From positions 75,141 through 139,140 of the forward strand of contig DHSL01000065.1 of the NCBI GenBank assembly GCA_002411345.1: a stretch of DNA of 64,000 nucleotides. The letters run 5' to 3'. Position numbers and translations under genes: made by a program. Below are positions 26,668 through 35,172 of the stretch, one piece after another. This DNA comes from Bacteroidales bacterium UBA5287 (lineage in GTDB: Bacteria; Bacteroidota; Bacteroidia; Bacteroidales; Dysgonomonadaceae). The notes beneath the pieces were generated by a model. That model was not told the origin of the DNA. It ran no database searches and saw nothing but the letters and a program-made list of their open reading frames with translations. Each line of letters begins with the position of its first letter. Position 1 is the stretch's first letter.

Positions 26668-26724
26668 CAAAGTTCTGATATTAATATTACAAACTGGTTA
26701 CAATTTTATTACGTTTCGGTTAAG
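26668..26724 (-). promoter_or_regulatory. 57-bp Pho-box-like element, copy 3 (before the TonB receptor)
   Basis: Half-sites TTAAC, GTAAT, GTAAC and GTAAT at 11-bp spacing, ending in GAACTTTG. The ATG is 27 bp downstream. The -7 box lacks the first T of TAnnTTTG, as in the other two copies. Confidence 0.7.
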
Positions 26725-26735
26725 TTTTGGACATA

Positions 26736-26767
26736 AAAAAAACCGGTGTTGTATAACACCGGTTTTT
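26736..26767 (-). terminator. Terminator of the PycB/OadA-like gene
   Basis: AAACCGGTGTT/AACACCGGTTT hairpin with an A-run before it and T-run after, strong in both directions. Confidence 0.9.
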
Positions 26768-26795
26768 CGTATTTAATTGTTTATGGATCACTTGG

Positions 26796-28688
26796 TTAAT
26801 GGGTGACAATCTCAGCTAATATGGCTTCTACTTTCACTATATCGCCTACCTTTACATTTATATTATGTACGGTTCCTGTATAATCTGAAGTGATATTGTT
26901 TTCCATCTTCATCGCTTCAAGAATAAAAAGTACGTCGTGCTTCTTAATTGCATCTCCTTCTTTTACTCTTACTTCAAGGATTGTTCCTGGAAGGGGACTG
27001 GTTACCTTTTTACCGGATACTTTCTTCTCTTTGCTTACTTTCTCATTCACATCTTTTTTATCGGTGTCAAGTGAGTCTTCTTTACGATGGGCATTGTACT
27101 CGGTTTCTCGCTGACCACGTAAATATTTAGTGGCAACGGAGGGGAATAACTCAAGCAATAATTCCTCACTCTCGTTCTGAGCTAACTTAACATTGTCGAA
27201 TTCAGGTAAAACAGGATTGTCTTGTCTTACATAACTACTTGTATCATAAGGAATTTCTTCTGCTGATCCGGTAATTTGCTCTCTGAACTTGGGATCTACA
27301 GGAACGGGAGTGGTACCATATTCTCCTTTTACTAATGAGATATATTGATTGGAGGGACTGGCATATTTAGGGCGACCGTTCTTAATATTCAATGCGGACA
27401 TAACTGCCTGAACTCCGACAATCTGACTGGTGGGGGTTACCAATGGGGGTAATCCGGAATCTAATCTTACACTGGGAATCAAATGCATAGCATCTTCCAA
27501 AATTTCCATAGAGTTTGATTGCTTTAATTGGGCCACCATATTGGTATACATTCCACCGGGTATCTCTGCCTTTTTAATTAGCTCGCTGGGCTCGGGAAAA
27601 TTAAAGTATGCTTCAATCTTATGACAGGCGGCTAATAGGGCTTCTTCATCTTTATTGCGAACGGCTCCAATGGCTTTATCAAATTCTTTATCAATTTCTG
27701 CGGGTAAAACATCGGTGAGTGGATTGAATGGATTGGGGATCTGCTTAATCGCATCAAAAGGTTCGAGCTCTTTGCGAATTGTTAATAATTCTGCATTGAT
27801 CTTGGCTACGGCTTCCATATTCACATCCATCTCTATTCCAAGCTTTTTGCAGAATATATAGATTAACTCGATGGCGGGAGCTCCAGGACCACCGGCAAAA
27901 TTCCAAATGTTTGTGTCAACAATATCACAACCGTACATGATCGCAGTCAAAACAGAACCTAAACCGTAACCGGGAGTGCAATGGGTATGGAAATCAATGG
28001 GGACATTCAAATTCTTCTTGAATGTTGATACTAATGAGGCAACTCTTGAAGGAGGAATAAGACCACTCATATCTTTTATCGTAATCATATCGGCTCCCAA
28101 AGACAACATTTCTTTTGCTTTTGATAAAAAATATTCGTCGGTAAAAATATTTTCGCGCTTTACTACAACCTCTTCTTTTTTCTTGAAACCAAGAAAACCT
28201 CTCTTCTCTACAATTTTTATCTCATCATCATATTTTGGATCAATGGTGTAACATACGGCACAATCGGCCATTCCACCATATTTCTTTATTGATTTGACAC
28301 TGGATTTTATGTTGTTTACATCATTCAATGCATCAAATATACGCATGATGTTTAAACCATTACTTACGGCGTTCTTGAAAAATCCGTCAATAATCTCATC
28401 TGGATAAGGGGCATAACCATATAGATTCCTGCCACGAGATAGGGCGGTCAATTTGGGACTGCCTTTAACAACATCACTGATTTTTTTGAGACGATCCCAT
28501 GGATTTTCATTCAAATAACGCATCACGGAATCTGGAACAGCACCACCCCAAACTTCCATTGCATAAAAGTTGGTATCTTTATAGTGGGGAAGGGTTCTAT
28601 CAACCTGAGACTGGTTCATACGAGTAGCAAAAGAGGATTGCTGACCGTCTCGTAAAGTAAGATCTCTTATTAAAAGTTTCTGTGCCAT
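26796..28688 (-). CDS. Biotin-dependent pyruvate carboxylase subunit B / oxaloacetate decarboxylase alpha-like
   Basis: A 630-residue protein. The HMGL-type carboxyltransferase barrel (about 1-300) begins LLIRDLTLRDGQQSSFATRM and has the metal site D-F-H-T-H. A PYC_OADA domain follows (about 310-480), then a linker and a biotinyl domain with Lys594 in EAMKMEN. It transfers carboxyl between biotin and pyruvate. The basic insert FLGFKKKEEVVVKRE (about 165-180) looks lineage-specific. No biotin-carboxylase subunit or OadB/G gene is adjacent, so pyruvate carboxylase versus decarboxylase cannot be settled here. Confidence 0.9.
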   Translation of the reverse strand: MAQKLLIRDLTLRDGQQSSFATRMNQSQVDRTLPHYKDTNFYAMEVWGGAVPDSVMRYLNENPWDRLKKISDVVKGSPKLTALSRGRNLYGYAPYPDEIIDGFFKNAVSNGLNIMRIFDALNDVNNIKSSVKSIKKYGGMADCAVCYTIDPKYDDEIKIVEKRGFLGFKKKEEVVVKRENIFTDEYFLSKAKEMLSLGADMITIKDMSGLIPPSRVASLVSTFKKNLNVPIDFHTHCTPGYGLGSVLTAIMYGCDIVDTNIWNFAGGPGAPAIELIYIFCKKLGIEMDVNMEAVAKINAELLTIRKELEPFDAIKQIPNPFNPLTDVLPAEIDKEFDKAIGAVRNKDEEALLAACHKIEAYFNFPEPSELIKKAEIPGGMYTNMVAQLKQSNSMEILEDAMHLIPSVRLDSGLPPLVTPTSQIVGVQAVMSALNIKNGRPKYASPSNQYISLVKGEYGTTPVPVDPKFREQITGSAEEIPYDTSSYVRQDNPVLPEFDNVKLAQNESEELLLELFPSVATKYLRGQRETEYNAHRKEDSLDTDKKDVNEKVSKEKKVSGKKVTSPLPGTILEVRVKEGDAIKKHDVLFILEAMKMENNITSDYTGTVHNINVKVGDIVKVEAILAEIVTH

Positions 28689-28725
28689 AAGATTATTAAT
28701 TAGGTCATTATTATTTATAACGCAT

Positions 28726-28733
28726 CAAAATTA
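28726..28733 (-). promoter_or_regulatory. -7 box of the PycB/OadA-like gene
   Basis: Minus-strand TAATTTTG, 37 bp before the ATG; no convincing -33. Confidence 0.4.
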
Positions 28734-28933
28734 ATAAAAATATTCAATCTCACTTAAAATAAGAGATACATTACCATATTTATTTTGTTAAACTATTCTT
28801 GTATCACCATTTTCTTAAACAATATAGTTCCGGTGGTTTATGATATCATATCAAAGGATGATTCTTAGTCAGACTTATAATCTGGTCACGGATTACTCCT
28901 GTCTGCATATTAAGCCATACACATAACAAGAAA

Positions 28934-28983
28934 TTGCCTTAATTCCCCGTCATTATGTTAAGGTAAAATGGCATTAATGACGG
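28934..28983. other. Possible H-type pseudoknot in the gap before the DEAD-box terminator
   Basis: Two 9-bp pairings cross. TTGCCTTAA (28934-28942) pairs with TTAAGGTAA (28958-28966, one G-U). CCGTCATTA (28947-28955) pairs perfectly with TAATGACGG (28975-28983). Loops are 4, 2 and 8 nt. The rest of the 367-bp gap shows no gene. Confidence 0.35.
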
Positions 28984-29002
28984 ATAAGTAGACTTAAAAT
29001 AT

Positions 29003-29030
29003 TAAAAGAGATGGTTTTCCATCTCTTTTA
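29003..29030 (-). terminator. Terminator of the DEAD-box helicase gene
   Basis: A 12-bp perfect stem TAAAAGAGATGG/CCATCTCTTTTA with TTTT loop. Confidence 0.85.
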
Positions 29031-29055
29031 CTTATTATGTTTATTATAAAATAAA

Positions 29056-30771
29056 TTACTTCCTGAAGGGCCTCGAACGTTTCTTGGAGAATCGTTCTTT
29101 ATTGGAACTGCCTTGTGACTCCTGAGATAACTCTACAATGAGCTTGCGATCATCAATAAATAAGCCTTTGAAAGATTTTAATACTTTATTGGCATCTTCT
29201 TGGGGTACTTCAAAAAACGAAAAGTTCTTTAATAAGTCGATTTTTCCAATTCTAACTTTTCCGGGGACATTTTCGTTGACAAAACCCATCAGATTGGCGG
29301 GATTTATACCATCAACTTTTCCTATATTAATAAATAAACGGGAATAACCTACTTCTGCATTGTGTGAGTTACTTCTGCCACCCATACTCCTCTCTCCAGA
29401 TCGGGAATCTCTTCTTCTTTCTCTGTCGCCTGAATAGGAACTGGTTGGCTCTTCAATCTCGTCGGCATTCTTGTAATATTCAATTAATCGATTGAATTCA
29501 AGGGATACAATTCTTTTAATTATATCTTCTTTGTCTAACCAATCTAATTTCTTGAAAATAGGAGGTAACATTCTTTCAATTTCTTCATCGTTTACCTTCA
29601 CTTTTTCAATCTTATCCACAAAATTGAATAACTGCTTTTCGCAAATTAAATCACCACTCGGTAATTGACACTTTTCGAATTTCTTATTTATGAATTTCTC
29701 TAATTGAGGAATTTTACCTTTCTCTTTGGTATGGATAATTGCAATGGATACTCCGGTCTTACCGGCACGACCGGTCCTACCACTTCTGTGAGTATAGATT
29801 TCTAAATCATCTGGTAAACCAAAATTAATTACATGGGTAACATCATCAACATCTAATCCACGGGCGGCTACGTCAGTGGCTATCAATAACTGAAGATTAT
29901 GACCACGATATTTACTCATAACAAGGTCGCGCTGGGCTTGAGATAGATCTCCATGTAAAGCATCGGCGTCATAACCGTCCTGAATCAACTTATCGGCAAT
30001 ATCCTGGGTCTCTTTCCTGGTGCGACAAAATACAATTCCGTATATATTGGGATAGTAATCTACAATCCTTTTCAAAGCAAGATACTTATCTCTTGCTTGA
30101 ACCATATAATAGGTATGTTTTACATTTTGTGCTCCCTCGTTTTTCCTGCCTATGGTTATCTCAAGGGGCTGTTTCATATATTTACGGGTAATCTTCGAAA
30201 TCTCGTTGGGCATGGTTGCGGAAAATAACAACATGCTGCGGTCTGAAGGGACCTTCGACAAAATTTCATCGATACTTTCGGTGAATCCCATATTTAACAT
30301 TTCGTCGGCTTCGTCTAAAACTACGGTATGTACATTTTCTAACGAAACAGTCTTCCTGTTAATTAGGTCTATCAATCTTCCGGGAGTGGCTACAATAATG
30401 TGTACGCCTCTTCGCAAAGTACGGATCTGACTCTCAATACTTGAACCGCCATAAACGGGAAGTATCGTAATTCCATCTACATTCTTTGAATAATCGGCCA
30501 AATCTCCTGCAATTTGTAAACACAATTCGCGGGTGGGACTCAAAATTAATGTCTGAGGAACTAATTTGTTAATATCGGTTTTTTGAATTACTGGAACACC
30601 AAAAGCTGCGGTCTTGCCTGTTCCGGTTTGAGCTAACGCGATGATATCACGGGTTTGTGCCAACAGTTGTGGAATCACTTCTTCCTGTATAGGCATAGGG
30701 TTTTCAAAACCCAATTCTTGTAGTGCGCTCTGTATATTTTGAGCCACTCCAAGTTCTTCGAATGTTTTCAT
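29056..30771 (-). CDS. deaD: DEAD-box ATP-dependent RNA helicase with DbpA-type RNA-binding domain
   Basis: All core motifs are present: Q-motif near 22-29, motif I AQTGTGKT (47-54), PTREL, DEAD (153-156), SAT near 185, ARGLDV and HRSGRTGR. The C-terminal third holds a charged Arg/Ser/Gly stretch and then a DbpA RRM (about 475-550, YSRLFINIGKVDGINPANLMGFVNE). It closes with a basic KKRSRPFRK tail. This is the CsdA/DeaD group that unwinds RNA in ribosome assembly and cold adaptation. The gene is transcribed alone behind a leader of roughly 190 nt. Confidence 0.93.
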   Translation of the reverse strand: MKTFEELGVAQNIQSALQELGFENPMPIQEEVIPQLLAQTRDIIALAQTGTGKTAAFGVPVIQKTDINKLVPQTLILSPTRELCLQIAGDLADYSKNVDGITILPVYGGSSIESQIRTLRRGVHIIVATPGRLIDLINRKTVSLENVHTVVLDEADEMLNMGFTESIDEILSKVPSDRSMLLFSATMPNEISKITRKYMKQPLEITIGRKNEGAQNVKHTYYMVQARDKYLALKRIVDYYPNIYGIVFCRTRKETQDIADKLIQDGYDADALHGDLSQAQRDLVMSKYRGHNLQLLIATDVAARGLDVDDVTHVINFGLPDDLEIYTHRSGRTGRAGKTGVSIAIIHTKEKGKIPQLEKFINKKFEKCQLPSGDLICEKQLFNFVDKIEKVKVNDEEIERMLPPIFKKLDWLDKEDIIKRIVSLEFNRLIEYYKNADEIEEPTSSYSGDRERRRDSRSGERSMGGRSNSHNAEVGYSRLFINIGKVDGINPANLMGFVNENVPGKVRIGKIDLLKNFSFFEVPQEDANKVLKSFKGLFIDDRKLIVELSQESQGSSNKERFSKKRSRPFRK

Positions 30772-30973
30772 TACTTGTTTTTTTAAAATGTGAAGGCGAC
30801 CAAACCTTTCTTGTAACCCCCCACTCTAACGAAACGACAGAATAAAAAAACAAGAAAAACTTCAATCACCCGATTATTGTTGATTTTCAACAAAACAGAT
30901 GTTAAATCGATAACCTAAATTATTATTATAAGGAATGATAAATATCGTCCTGAATAAATCGGGTGCAAAGATA
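30772..30973 (-). promoter_or_regulatory. Promoter and long 5' leader of the DEAD-box gene
   Basis: Minus-strand TATCTTTG (30973-30966) predicts a start near 30959, about 188 nt before the ATG. The leader contains a 7-bp hairpin TTGTTGA/TCAACAA (30893-30877). ACCCGATT sits at the 5' end and its complement AATCGGGT about 80 nt later. Long structured leaders are known for cold-shock helicase genes. Confidence 0.5.
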
Positions 30974-30996
30974 CAATAAATAAATTAATTAATTGC

Positions 30997-32130
30997 TTAT
31001 TTTTGTGGAGAATATAGCAAATTTTTTCTTAAAAGGGCCTTTTTTCCTTCGGATACACGCAATTCTTTCTCCATATATTTATCGACCGATCCGTAACTTT
31101 GTTCTATATGCTCTATAACATAATTGATGTACGACTTGTCGCTGGATAATAACGCGGTAACGGCTTCTTGAATATATTCGGGCATCTCATGGGCATTGGA
31201 TACAATTTTTCGAGCGTCAATCAAATTGTTAGATAATAAATAATCGTCTATAATGACGTATTCGGGTACGTCTAATGCATATAATATGAAAAAACATGCT
31301 AATCCTACTCCATCTTTGCCTAATGTTGATGTAATTAATATGGGATAGTTATTGTCGTCTATCAATATGTCAAACATGTCGGCATAAGAGGATTTATAAT
31401 TTTCTATTAAATCAATATAGGTGTCTTGCACATAACGAATGGCATCGCTTCTGTTAAAATGCTTATTGTTGAGATTAAATAACAAGGAGTCTCTGAACTC
31501 TGCTATAATGGGGATCGATATCTTGCGAATATCAGGATGAACTAAATAGGGACGGTTCTTGGATTCGCCGACGGGTCTAAAATCAATGATTGTCTTAATA
31601 CCTAAATCTCTTATACGCTCCTGATCATATAAATTGGCTTTGCTTAAATCACCGGAACGATACAATTTACCCCACTTGAGCTGCTGATTATTTGAATTAA
31701 AATAACCTCCAAAATCCCGAAAATTAATAATGTTGTCCATAGTTATAATCCTATTGGAAACAACACCTGAAGTATATCCGGAGGTCTTTAATATAAAATA
31801 TTCTCGTATGTTGGGGTTTTGAGATGTAACTAATACATATTGATCATTTATATTGGTGGTAATAATAGGTGAACTTTCACTAAAAGAACTGTCTGATAAA
31901 GATGAATATATATCTATATTACCTTCTTTATCAGGACTTACCTCCCACTTTACGGTATAGTCTCCCTCCTTATTTCTTTCTGCTACTGATGTAATTCTTA
32001 TGGTTGACATACATCCGGTTAGCACTAAAAAATATAAGATTATAATGAATATATTTTGTATTTTATATTGTACCACCTCTTTTTTATTCAAAAAACAAAC
32101 AAATTTAGTCAAATTTCTGGCTAATAACAT
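30997..32130 (-). CDS. Tyrosine-phosphatase-like (Y_phosphatase3) lipoprotein lacking the catalytic Cys and Arg
   Basis: A lipobox (LVLTGC, Cys40 from ATG 32130) is followed by an Ig-like stretch and then a PF13350-type domain: NFRDFGGY, WGKLYRSGDL, TIIDFRPVGE. The P-loop, normally H-C-x-x-G-K-D-R-T-G, reads T267-S268-T269-L270-G-K-D-G274-V-G. The nucleophilic Cys is Ser and the Arg is Gly, so phosphatase activity is unlikely. The N-terminal 18 residues are unusual for a signal; a GTG at 32076 would give a more normal 22-residue lipoprotein signal and would suit the -7 box TAAATTTG at 32107-32100. No operon partner. Confidence 0.8.
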   Translation of the reverse strand: MLLARNLTKFVCFLNKKEVVQYKIQNIFIIILYFLVLTGCMSTIRITSVAERNKEGDYTVKWEVSPDKEGNIDIYSSLSDSSFSESSPIITTNINDQYVLVTSQNPNIREYFILKTSGYTSGVVSNRIITMDNIINFRDFGGYFNSNNQQLKWGKLYRSGDLSKANLYDQERIRDLGIKTIIDFRPVGESKNRPYLVHPDIRKISIPIIAEFRDSLLFNLNNKHFNRSDAIRYVQDTYIDLIENYKSSYADMFDILIDDNNYPILITSTLGKDGVGLACFFILYALDVPEYVIIDDYLLSNNLIDARKIVSNAHEMPEYIQEAVTALLSSDKSYINYVIEHIEQSYGSVDKYMEKELRVSEGKKALLRKNLLYSPQK

Positions 32131-32690
32131 AATTAGTACATCTTACTTAACAATTTATAATGACTTTGGATTGGATTTTTAATATCTTTTCATTTTACAT
32201 ACTTTTCAAAAGTTCTTGTGGGTTATTATAAATAACTTGTTCATAAGTTGTGAGAAAATTGTGTAAAAATAAAAATAACTTTATTATGGTTTCTAAAACA
32301 TTCCCTTCATAACAAAATTTTTCATTTATTACGTAAAAGTTATTTTTTTTATCCACATTTATTAACCTAGTTTTAAACAGCTTTATTAAGGGGGTAAATA
32401 ATTTAATTATTAACTTTGCAGGGTAACAGTGAAATTGTTGATAAGTTAGGTAACTCAAAGATAGTCATCAGAATTATAAAATGATTATTTGTTCATAACT
32501 GTTTAGTTTTAGATGATAGTCTATTTTACAAATGATATCGAAAAAATGTTTCATCACTTTCAACAACACATTATTACTATCATATATTATTTAAATATTT
32601 ATAAGTTATTATTATAATAGTTTTATGATAACTGCATGTTGATTGTTTCATGCTTAGGGTTTATCAAACAAACATACAAACTTAGAACCA
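32131..32690. other. 560-bp very AT-rich intergenic region with DnaA-box-like sites
   Basis: It contains a perfect DnaA box TTATCCACA (32349-32357), a relaxed one on the minus strand (TTTTACACA, 32268-32260), TTATCAACA on the minus strand (32445-32437), and two TGTTCATAA. The stretch 32581-32622 is almost pure A/T. A -7 box TAACTTTG lies at 32411-32418 and could serve nadA with a long leader. An 87-codon minus-strand frame here (32195-32458) has no protein-like character. It could be a replication-origin region, or simply an AT-rich promoter. Confidence 0.3.
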
Positions 32691-33635
32691 ATGAATAAAA
32701 ATGAATTAATTTCAGAGATAAATAATCTGAGAAAAGAAAAAAATGCTATTATTCTGGCGCATTATTACCAGGAAGCGGAAATACAGGATATTGCAGATTT
32801 TGTTGGTGATAGTCTCGCCCTTGCACAATGGGCTGCTAAAACAACTGCGGATATAATAGTGCTTTGCGGAGTGAATTTCATGGCTGAAACGGCTAAAATA
32901 TTATCGCCTGATAAAAGGGTGTTCTTACCGGATGCAATGGCAAGTTGCTCTTTGGCAGAAAGTTGCCCGGCTGATGAATTTGAAAAATTTGTAAAGGAAC
33001 ATCCTGATCATACGGTAATTTCCTACGTAAATACTACAGCTGCTGTAAAAGCTCTTACGGATATAGTGGTGACATCTACTAACGCTAAACAAATAGTTGA
33101 TTCTTTGCCAAAAGATGAAAAAATTATTTTTGGACCGGATAAAAATTTGGGAGATTATATAAATAAACTTACTGGACGTAATATGTTGCTTTGGCAAGGG
33201 GCTTGTCATGTGCATGAACAATTTTCAATAGAGAGAATTCTGACGCTTAAAAAAGAATATCCTCAGGCTTTACTGCTTTCGCATCCTGAATGCCCAAAAT
33301 ATTTACTTGAAATATCTGATCATGTGGGATCTACTTCATCTATCATAAAATATGCTGCAAAATCGGATGCTAAACAGTTTATAGTGGCTACAGAAGCTGG
33401 TATTTTACATCAAATGCAGAAAGAAAATCCGGATAAAATGTTTATTCCGGCTCCACCGGAAGATTCTACTTGTGCTTGCAATGAGTGTTTCTACATGAAA
33501 ATGAATACGCTGGAAAAACTGTATCTGTGCTTAAAAAATGAACGACCGGAAATTACAGTGGATGAAGATGTTCGTTTAAAAGCGCTCAAACCTATCGAAA
33601 GGATGTTAGATATTTCTGCAAAATATGGGTTGTAA
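32691..33635 (+). CDS. nadA: Quinolinate synthase
   Basis: Condenses iminoaspartate with dihydroxyacetone phosphate to quinolinate in de novo NAD synthesis, using an oxygen-sensitive 4Fe-4S cluster. At 314 residues it has the size of the short archaeal/Bacteroidota form. Cluster cysteines are Cys86 (ASCSLAESC), Cys172 (GACHVHE) and one of Cys261/263/266 (CACNEC), with spacing of 86 and about 90 as in the three-fold repeat fold. Motifs AHYYQ and SHPEC are present. nadB and nadC are not adjacent. Confidence 0.96.
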   Translation: MNKNELISEINNLRKEKNAIILAHYYQEAEIQDIADFVGDSLALAQWAAKTTADIIVLCGVNFMAETAKILSPDKRVFLPDAMASCSLAESCPADEFEKFVKEHPDHTVISYVNTTAAVKALTDIVVTSTNAKQIVDSLPKDEKIIFGPDKNLGDYINKLTGRNMLLWQGACHVHEQFSIERILTLKKEYPQALLLSHPECPKYLLEISDHVGSTSSIIKYAAKSDAKQFIVATEAGILHQMQKENPDKMFIPAPPEDSTCACNECFYMKMNTLEKLYLCLKNERPEITVDEDVRLKALKPIERMLDISAKYGL

Positions 33636-33796
33636 AAAAACTAACGGTATGTCGGTTATTACCTTTAGTTGGATATATTGATAAAATATGCCCTCAATCG
33701 TGATGAAAGTAAAAATGAAAAAAGTAAAAAAACTTTAAAAACGCTTAGTTGATATTTACATATATTTTATATAATTAACATAAAATATTACAGAAA

Positions 33797-33839
33797 TGGG
33801 CTTAATACCTTAATACATAGGGTGTTAAGCTCTTTTTTC
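33797..33839 (+). terminator. Terminator 160 bp after nadA
   Basis: GAGCTTAACACC-type stem: GGGCTTAATACC pairs with GGTGTTAAGCTC (G-U allowed), followed by six T. Confidence 0.75.
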
Positions 33840-33847
33840 TTGGCTAA

Positions 33848-33902
33848 CTCCGATGATGCTCCGATGATGCTCCGATGCAACTCTTACCATGGTTTCACTA
33901 TC
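33848..33902 (-). repeat. 11-bp degenerate tandem repeat, array 1 (five units)
   Basis: On the minus strand, from 33902: GATAGTGAAAC, CATGGTAAGAG, TTGCATCGGAG, then CATCATCGGAG twice. The last three units also occur, with one change, in the array at 62571. Confidence 0.75.
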
Positions 33903-34015
33903 CTTTTATTATTATTGAATATTATTAAGTTAAAATAAATAAAATATATTATTGAAGGAATGGGAGGTTTATCTAACAAGGGGAATATTATCATGGCTGA
34001 TTGGTGCTTTTTTTG

Positions 34016-34023
34016 TATCTTTG
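34016..34023 (+). promoter_or_regulatory. -7 box of ychF
   Basis: TATCTTTG, 30 bp before the ATG. The rest of the 418-bp gap holds the nadA terminator and repeat array 1. Confidence 0.6.
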
Positions 34024-34053
34024 CAGCCTAAATAAATTTTTAATCATCATCAA

Positions 34054-35157
34054 ATGGCTCTACAATGCGGAATTGTAGGATTACCTAATGTAGGAAAATC
34101 CACTCTATTCAACTGTTTATCAAATGCTAAAGCTCAGGCTGCTAATTTTCCGTTTTGTACTATCGAACCGAACGTGGGAATGATCACTGTACCGGATGAA
34201 CGACTCAATAAACTGGCGGAACTGATTAATCCAAAGAAAATTATCCCTACTACTGTAGAAATTGTAGATATAGCAGGTCTTGTAAAAGGGGCTAGCAAAG
34301 GGGAGGGACTGGGTAATAAATTCTTGGCAAATATTCGGGAGACGGATGCTATATTACACGTCCTTAGATGCTTTGATGATGAAAATGTTACACATGTCGA
34401 TGGATCGGTTAACCCGGTAAGGGATAAGGAAATAATTGATGTGGAACTGCAACTGAAGGACCTGGAAACAATTGAAGCAAGAATAAATAAGGTCGAAAAA
34501 CAGGCTAAGACGGGTGGGGACAAGGATGCAAAACTTGCATTTCAGGTGTTCTCGAAAATTAGAGAGGCGCTTCTTCGGGGGGAATCGGCACGTACGGTGA
34601 CTTTTGATACAAAGGATGAAAATAAAATAGCGCATGATCTTTTTCTGCTTACGGCTAAACCGGTGATGTATGTTTGCAATGTGGACGAGGCTTCGGCTGT
34701 GAATGGCAACAAATATGTGGAGGCGGTAAGGGAGTCTGTTAAAAACGAAAACGCTGAAATACTGGTGGTTGCAGCAAAAATTGAATCTGAAATCGCTGAG
34801 TTCGAAACATATGAAGAAAGAGAAATGTTCCTCTCTGAAATTGGATTGGAGGAATCGGGGGTGAACAGACTAATCAAATCGGCTTATAAATTACTTAATC
34901 TTGAAACTTTTATAACAGCTGGTGTTGTCGAAGTAAGAGCATGGACGTTCCACAAAGGTTGGAAGGCTCCGCAATGTGCGGGAGTTATTCATACTGATTT
35001 TGAAAAGGGATTTATTAGGGCTGAAGTGATAAAATATGAGGATTTTATTACGTATGGCTCGGAAAGTGCTGTGAAAGAGGCTGGAAAAATGAACGTGGAA
35101 GGAAAAGATTATGTGGTGCAGGATGGGGATATAATGCACTTCCGATTCAATGTTTAA
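34054..35157 (+). CDS. ychF: Ribosome-binding OBG-family ATPase YchF
   Basis: A 367-residue P-loop protein with the OBG/YchF signature GIVGLPNVGKST at 7-18, switch sequences TTVEIVDIAGLVKGASKGEGLGNKFLANIRE, and NVDEAS in place of NKxD, which is the change that makes YchF prefer ATP. A coiled-coil segment (about 130-160) and a C-terminal TGS domain (ITAGVVEVRAWTFHKGWKAPQCAGVIHTDFEKGFIRAEV) follow. It has a role in translation and oxidative stress response. Convergent with the radical SAM gene, with a GCCGGT/ACCGGC hairpin across the 15-bp gap. Confidence 0.96.
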   Translation: MALQCGIVGLPNVGKSTLFNCLSNAKAQAANFPFCTIEPNVGMITVPDERLNKLAELINPKKIIPTTVEIVDIAGLVKGASKGEGLGNKFLANIRETDAILHVLRCFDDENVTHVDGSVNPVRDKEIIDVELQLKDLETIEARINKVEKQAKTGGDKDAKLAFQVFSKIREALLRGESARTVTFDTKDENKIAHDLFLLTAKPVMYVCNVDEASAVNGNKYVEAVRESVKNENAEILVVAAKIESEIAEFETYEEREMFLSEIGLEESGVNRLIKSAYKLLNLETFITAGVVEVRAWTFHKGWKAPQCAGVIHTDFEKGFIRAEVIKYEDFITYGSESAVKEAGKMNVEGKDYVVQDGDIMHFRFNV

Positions 35158-35172
35158 CCTAAATGGCCGGTC

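Noticed and set aside
32195..32458. 87-codon minus-strand frame in the nadA upstream gap
   Set aside because: AT-driven composition, no recognisable motif, no promoter or start context, and it covers the DnaA-box-like sites.
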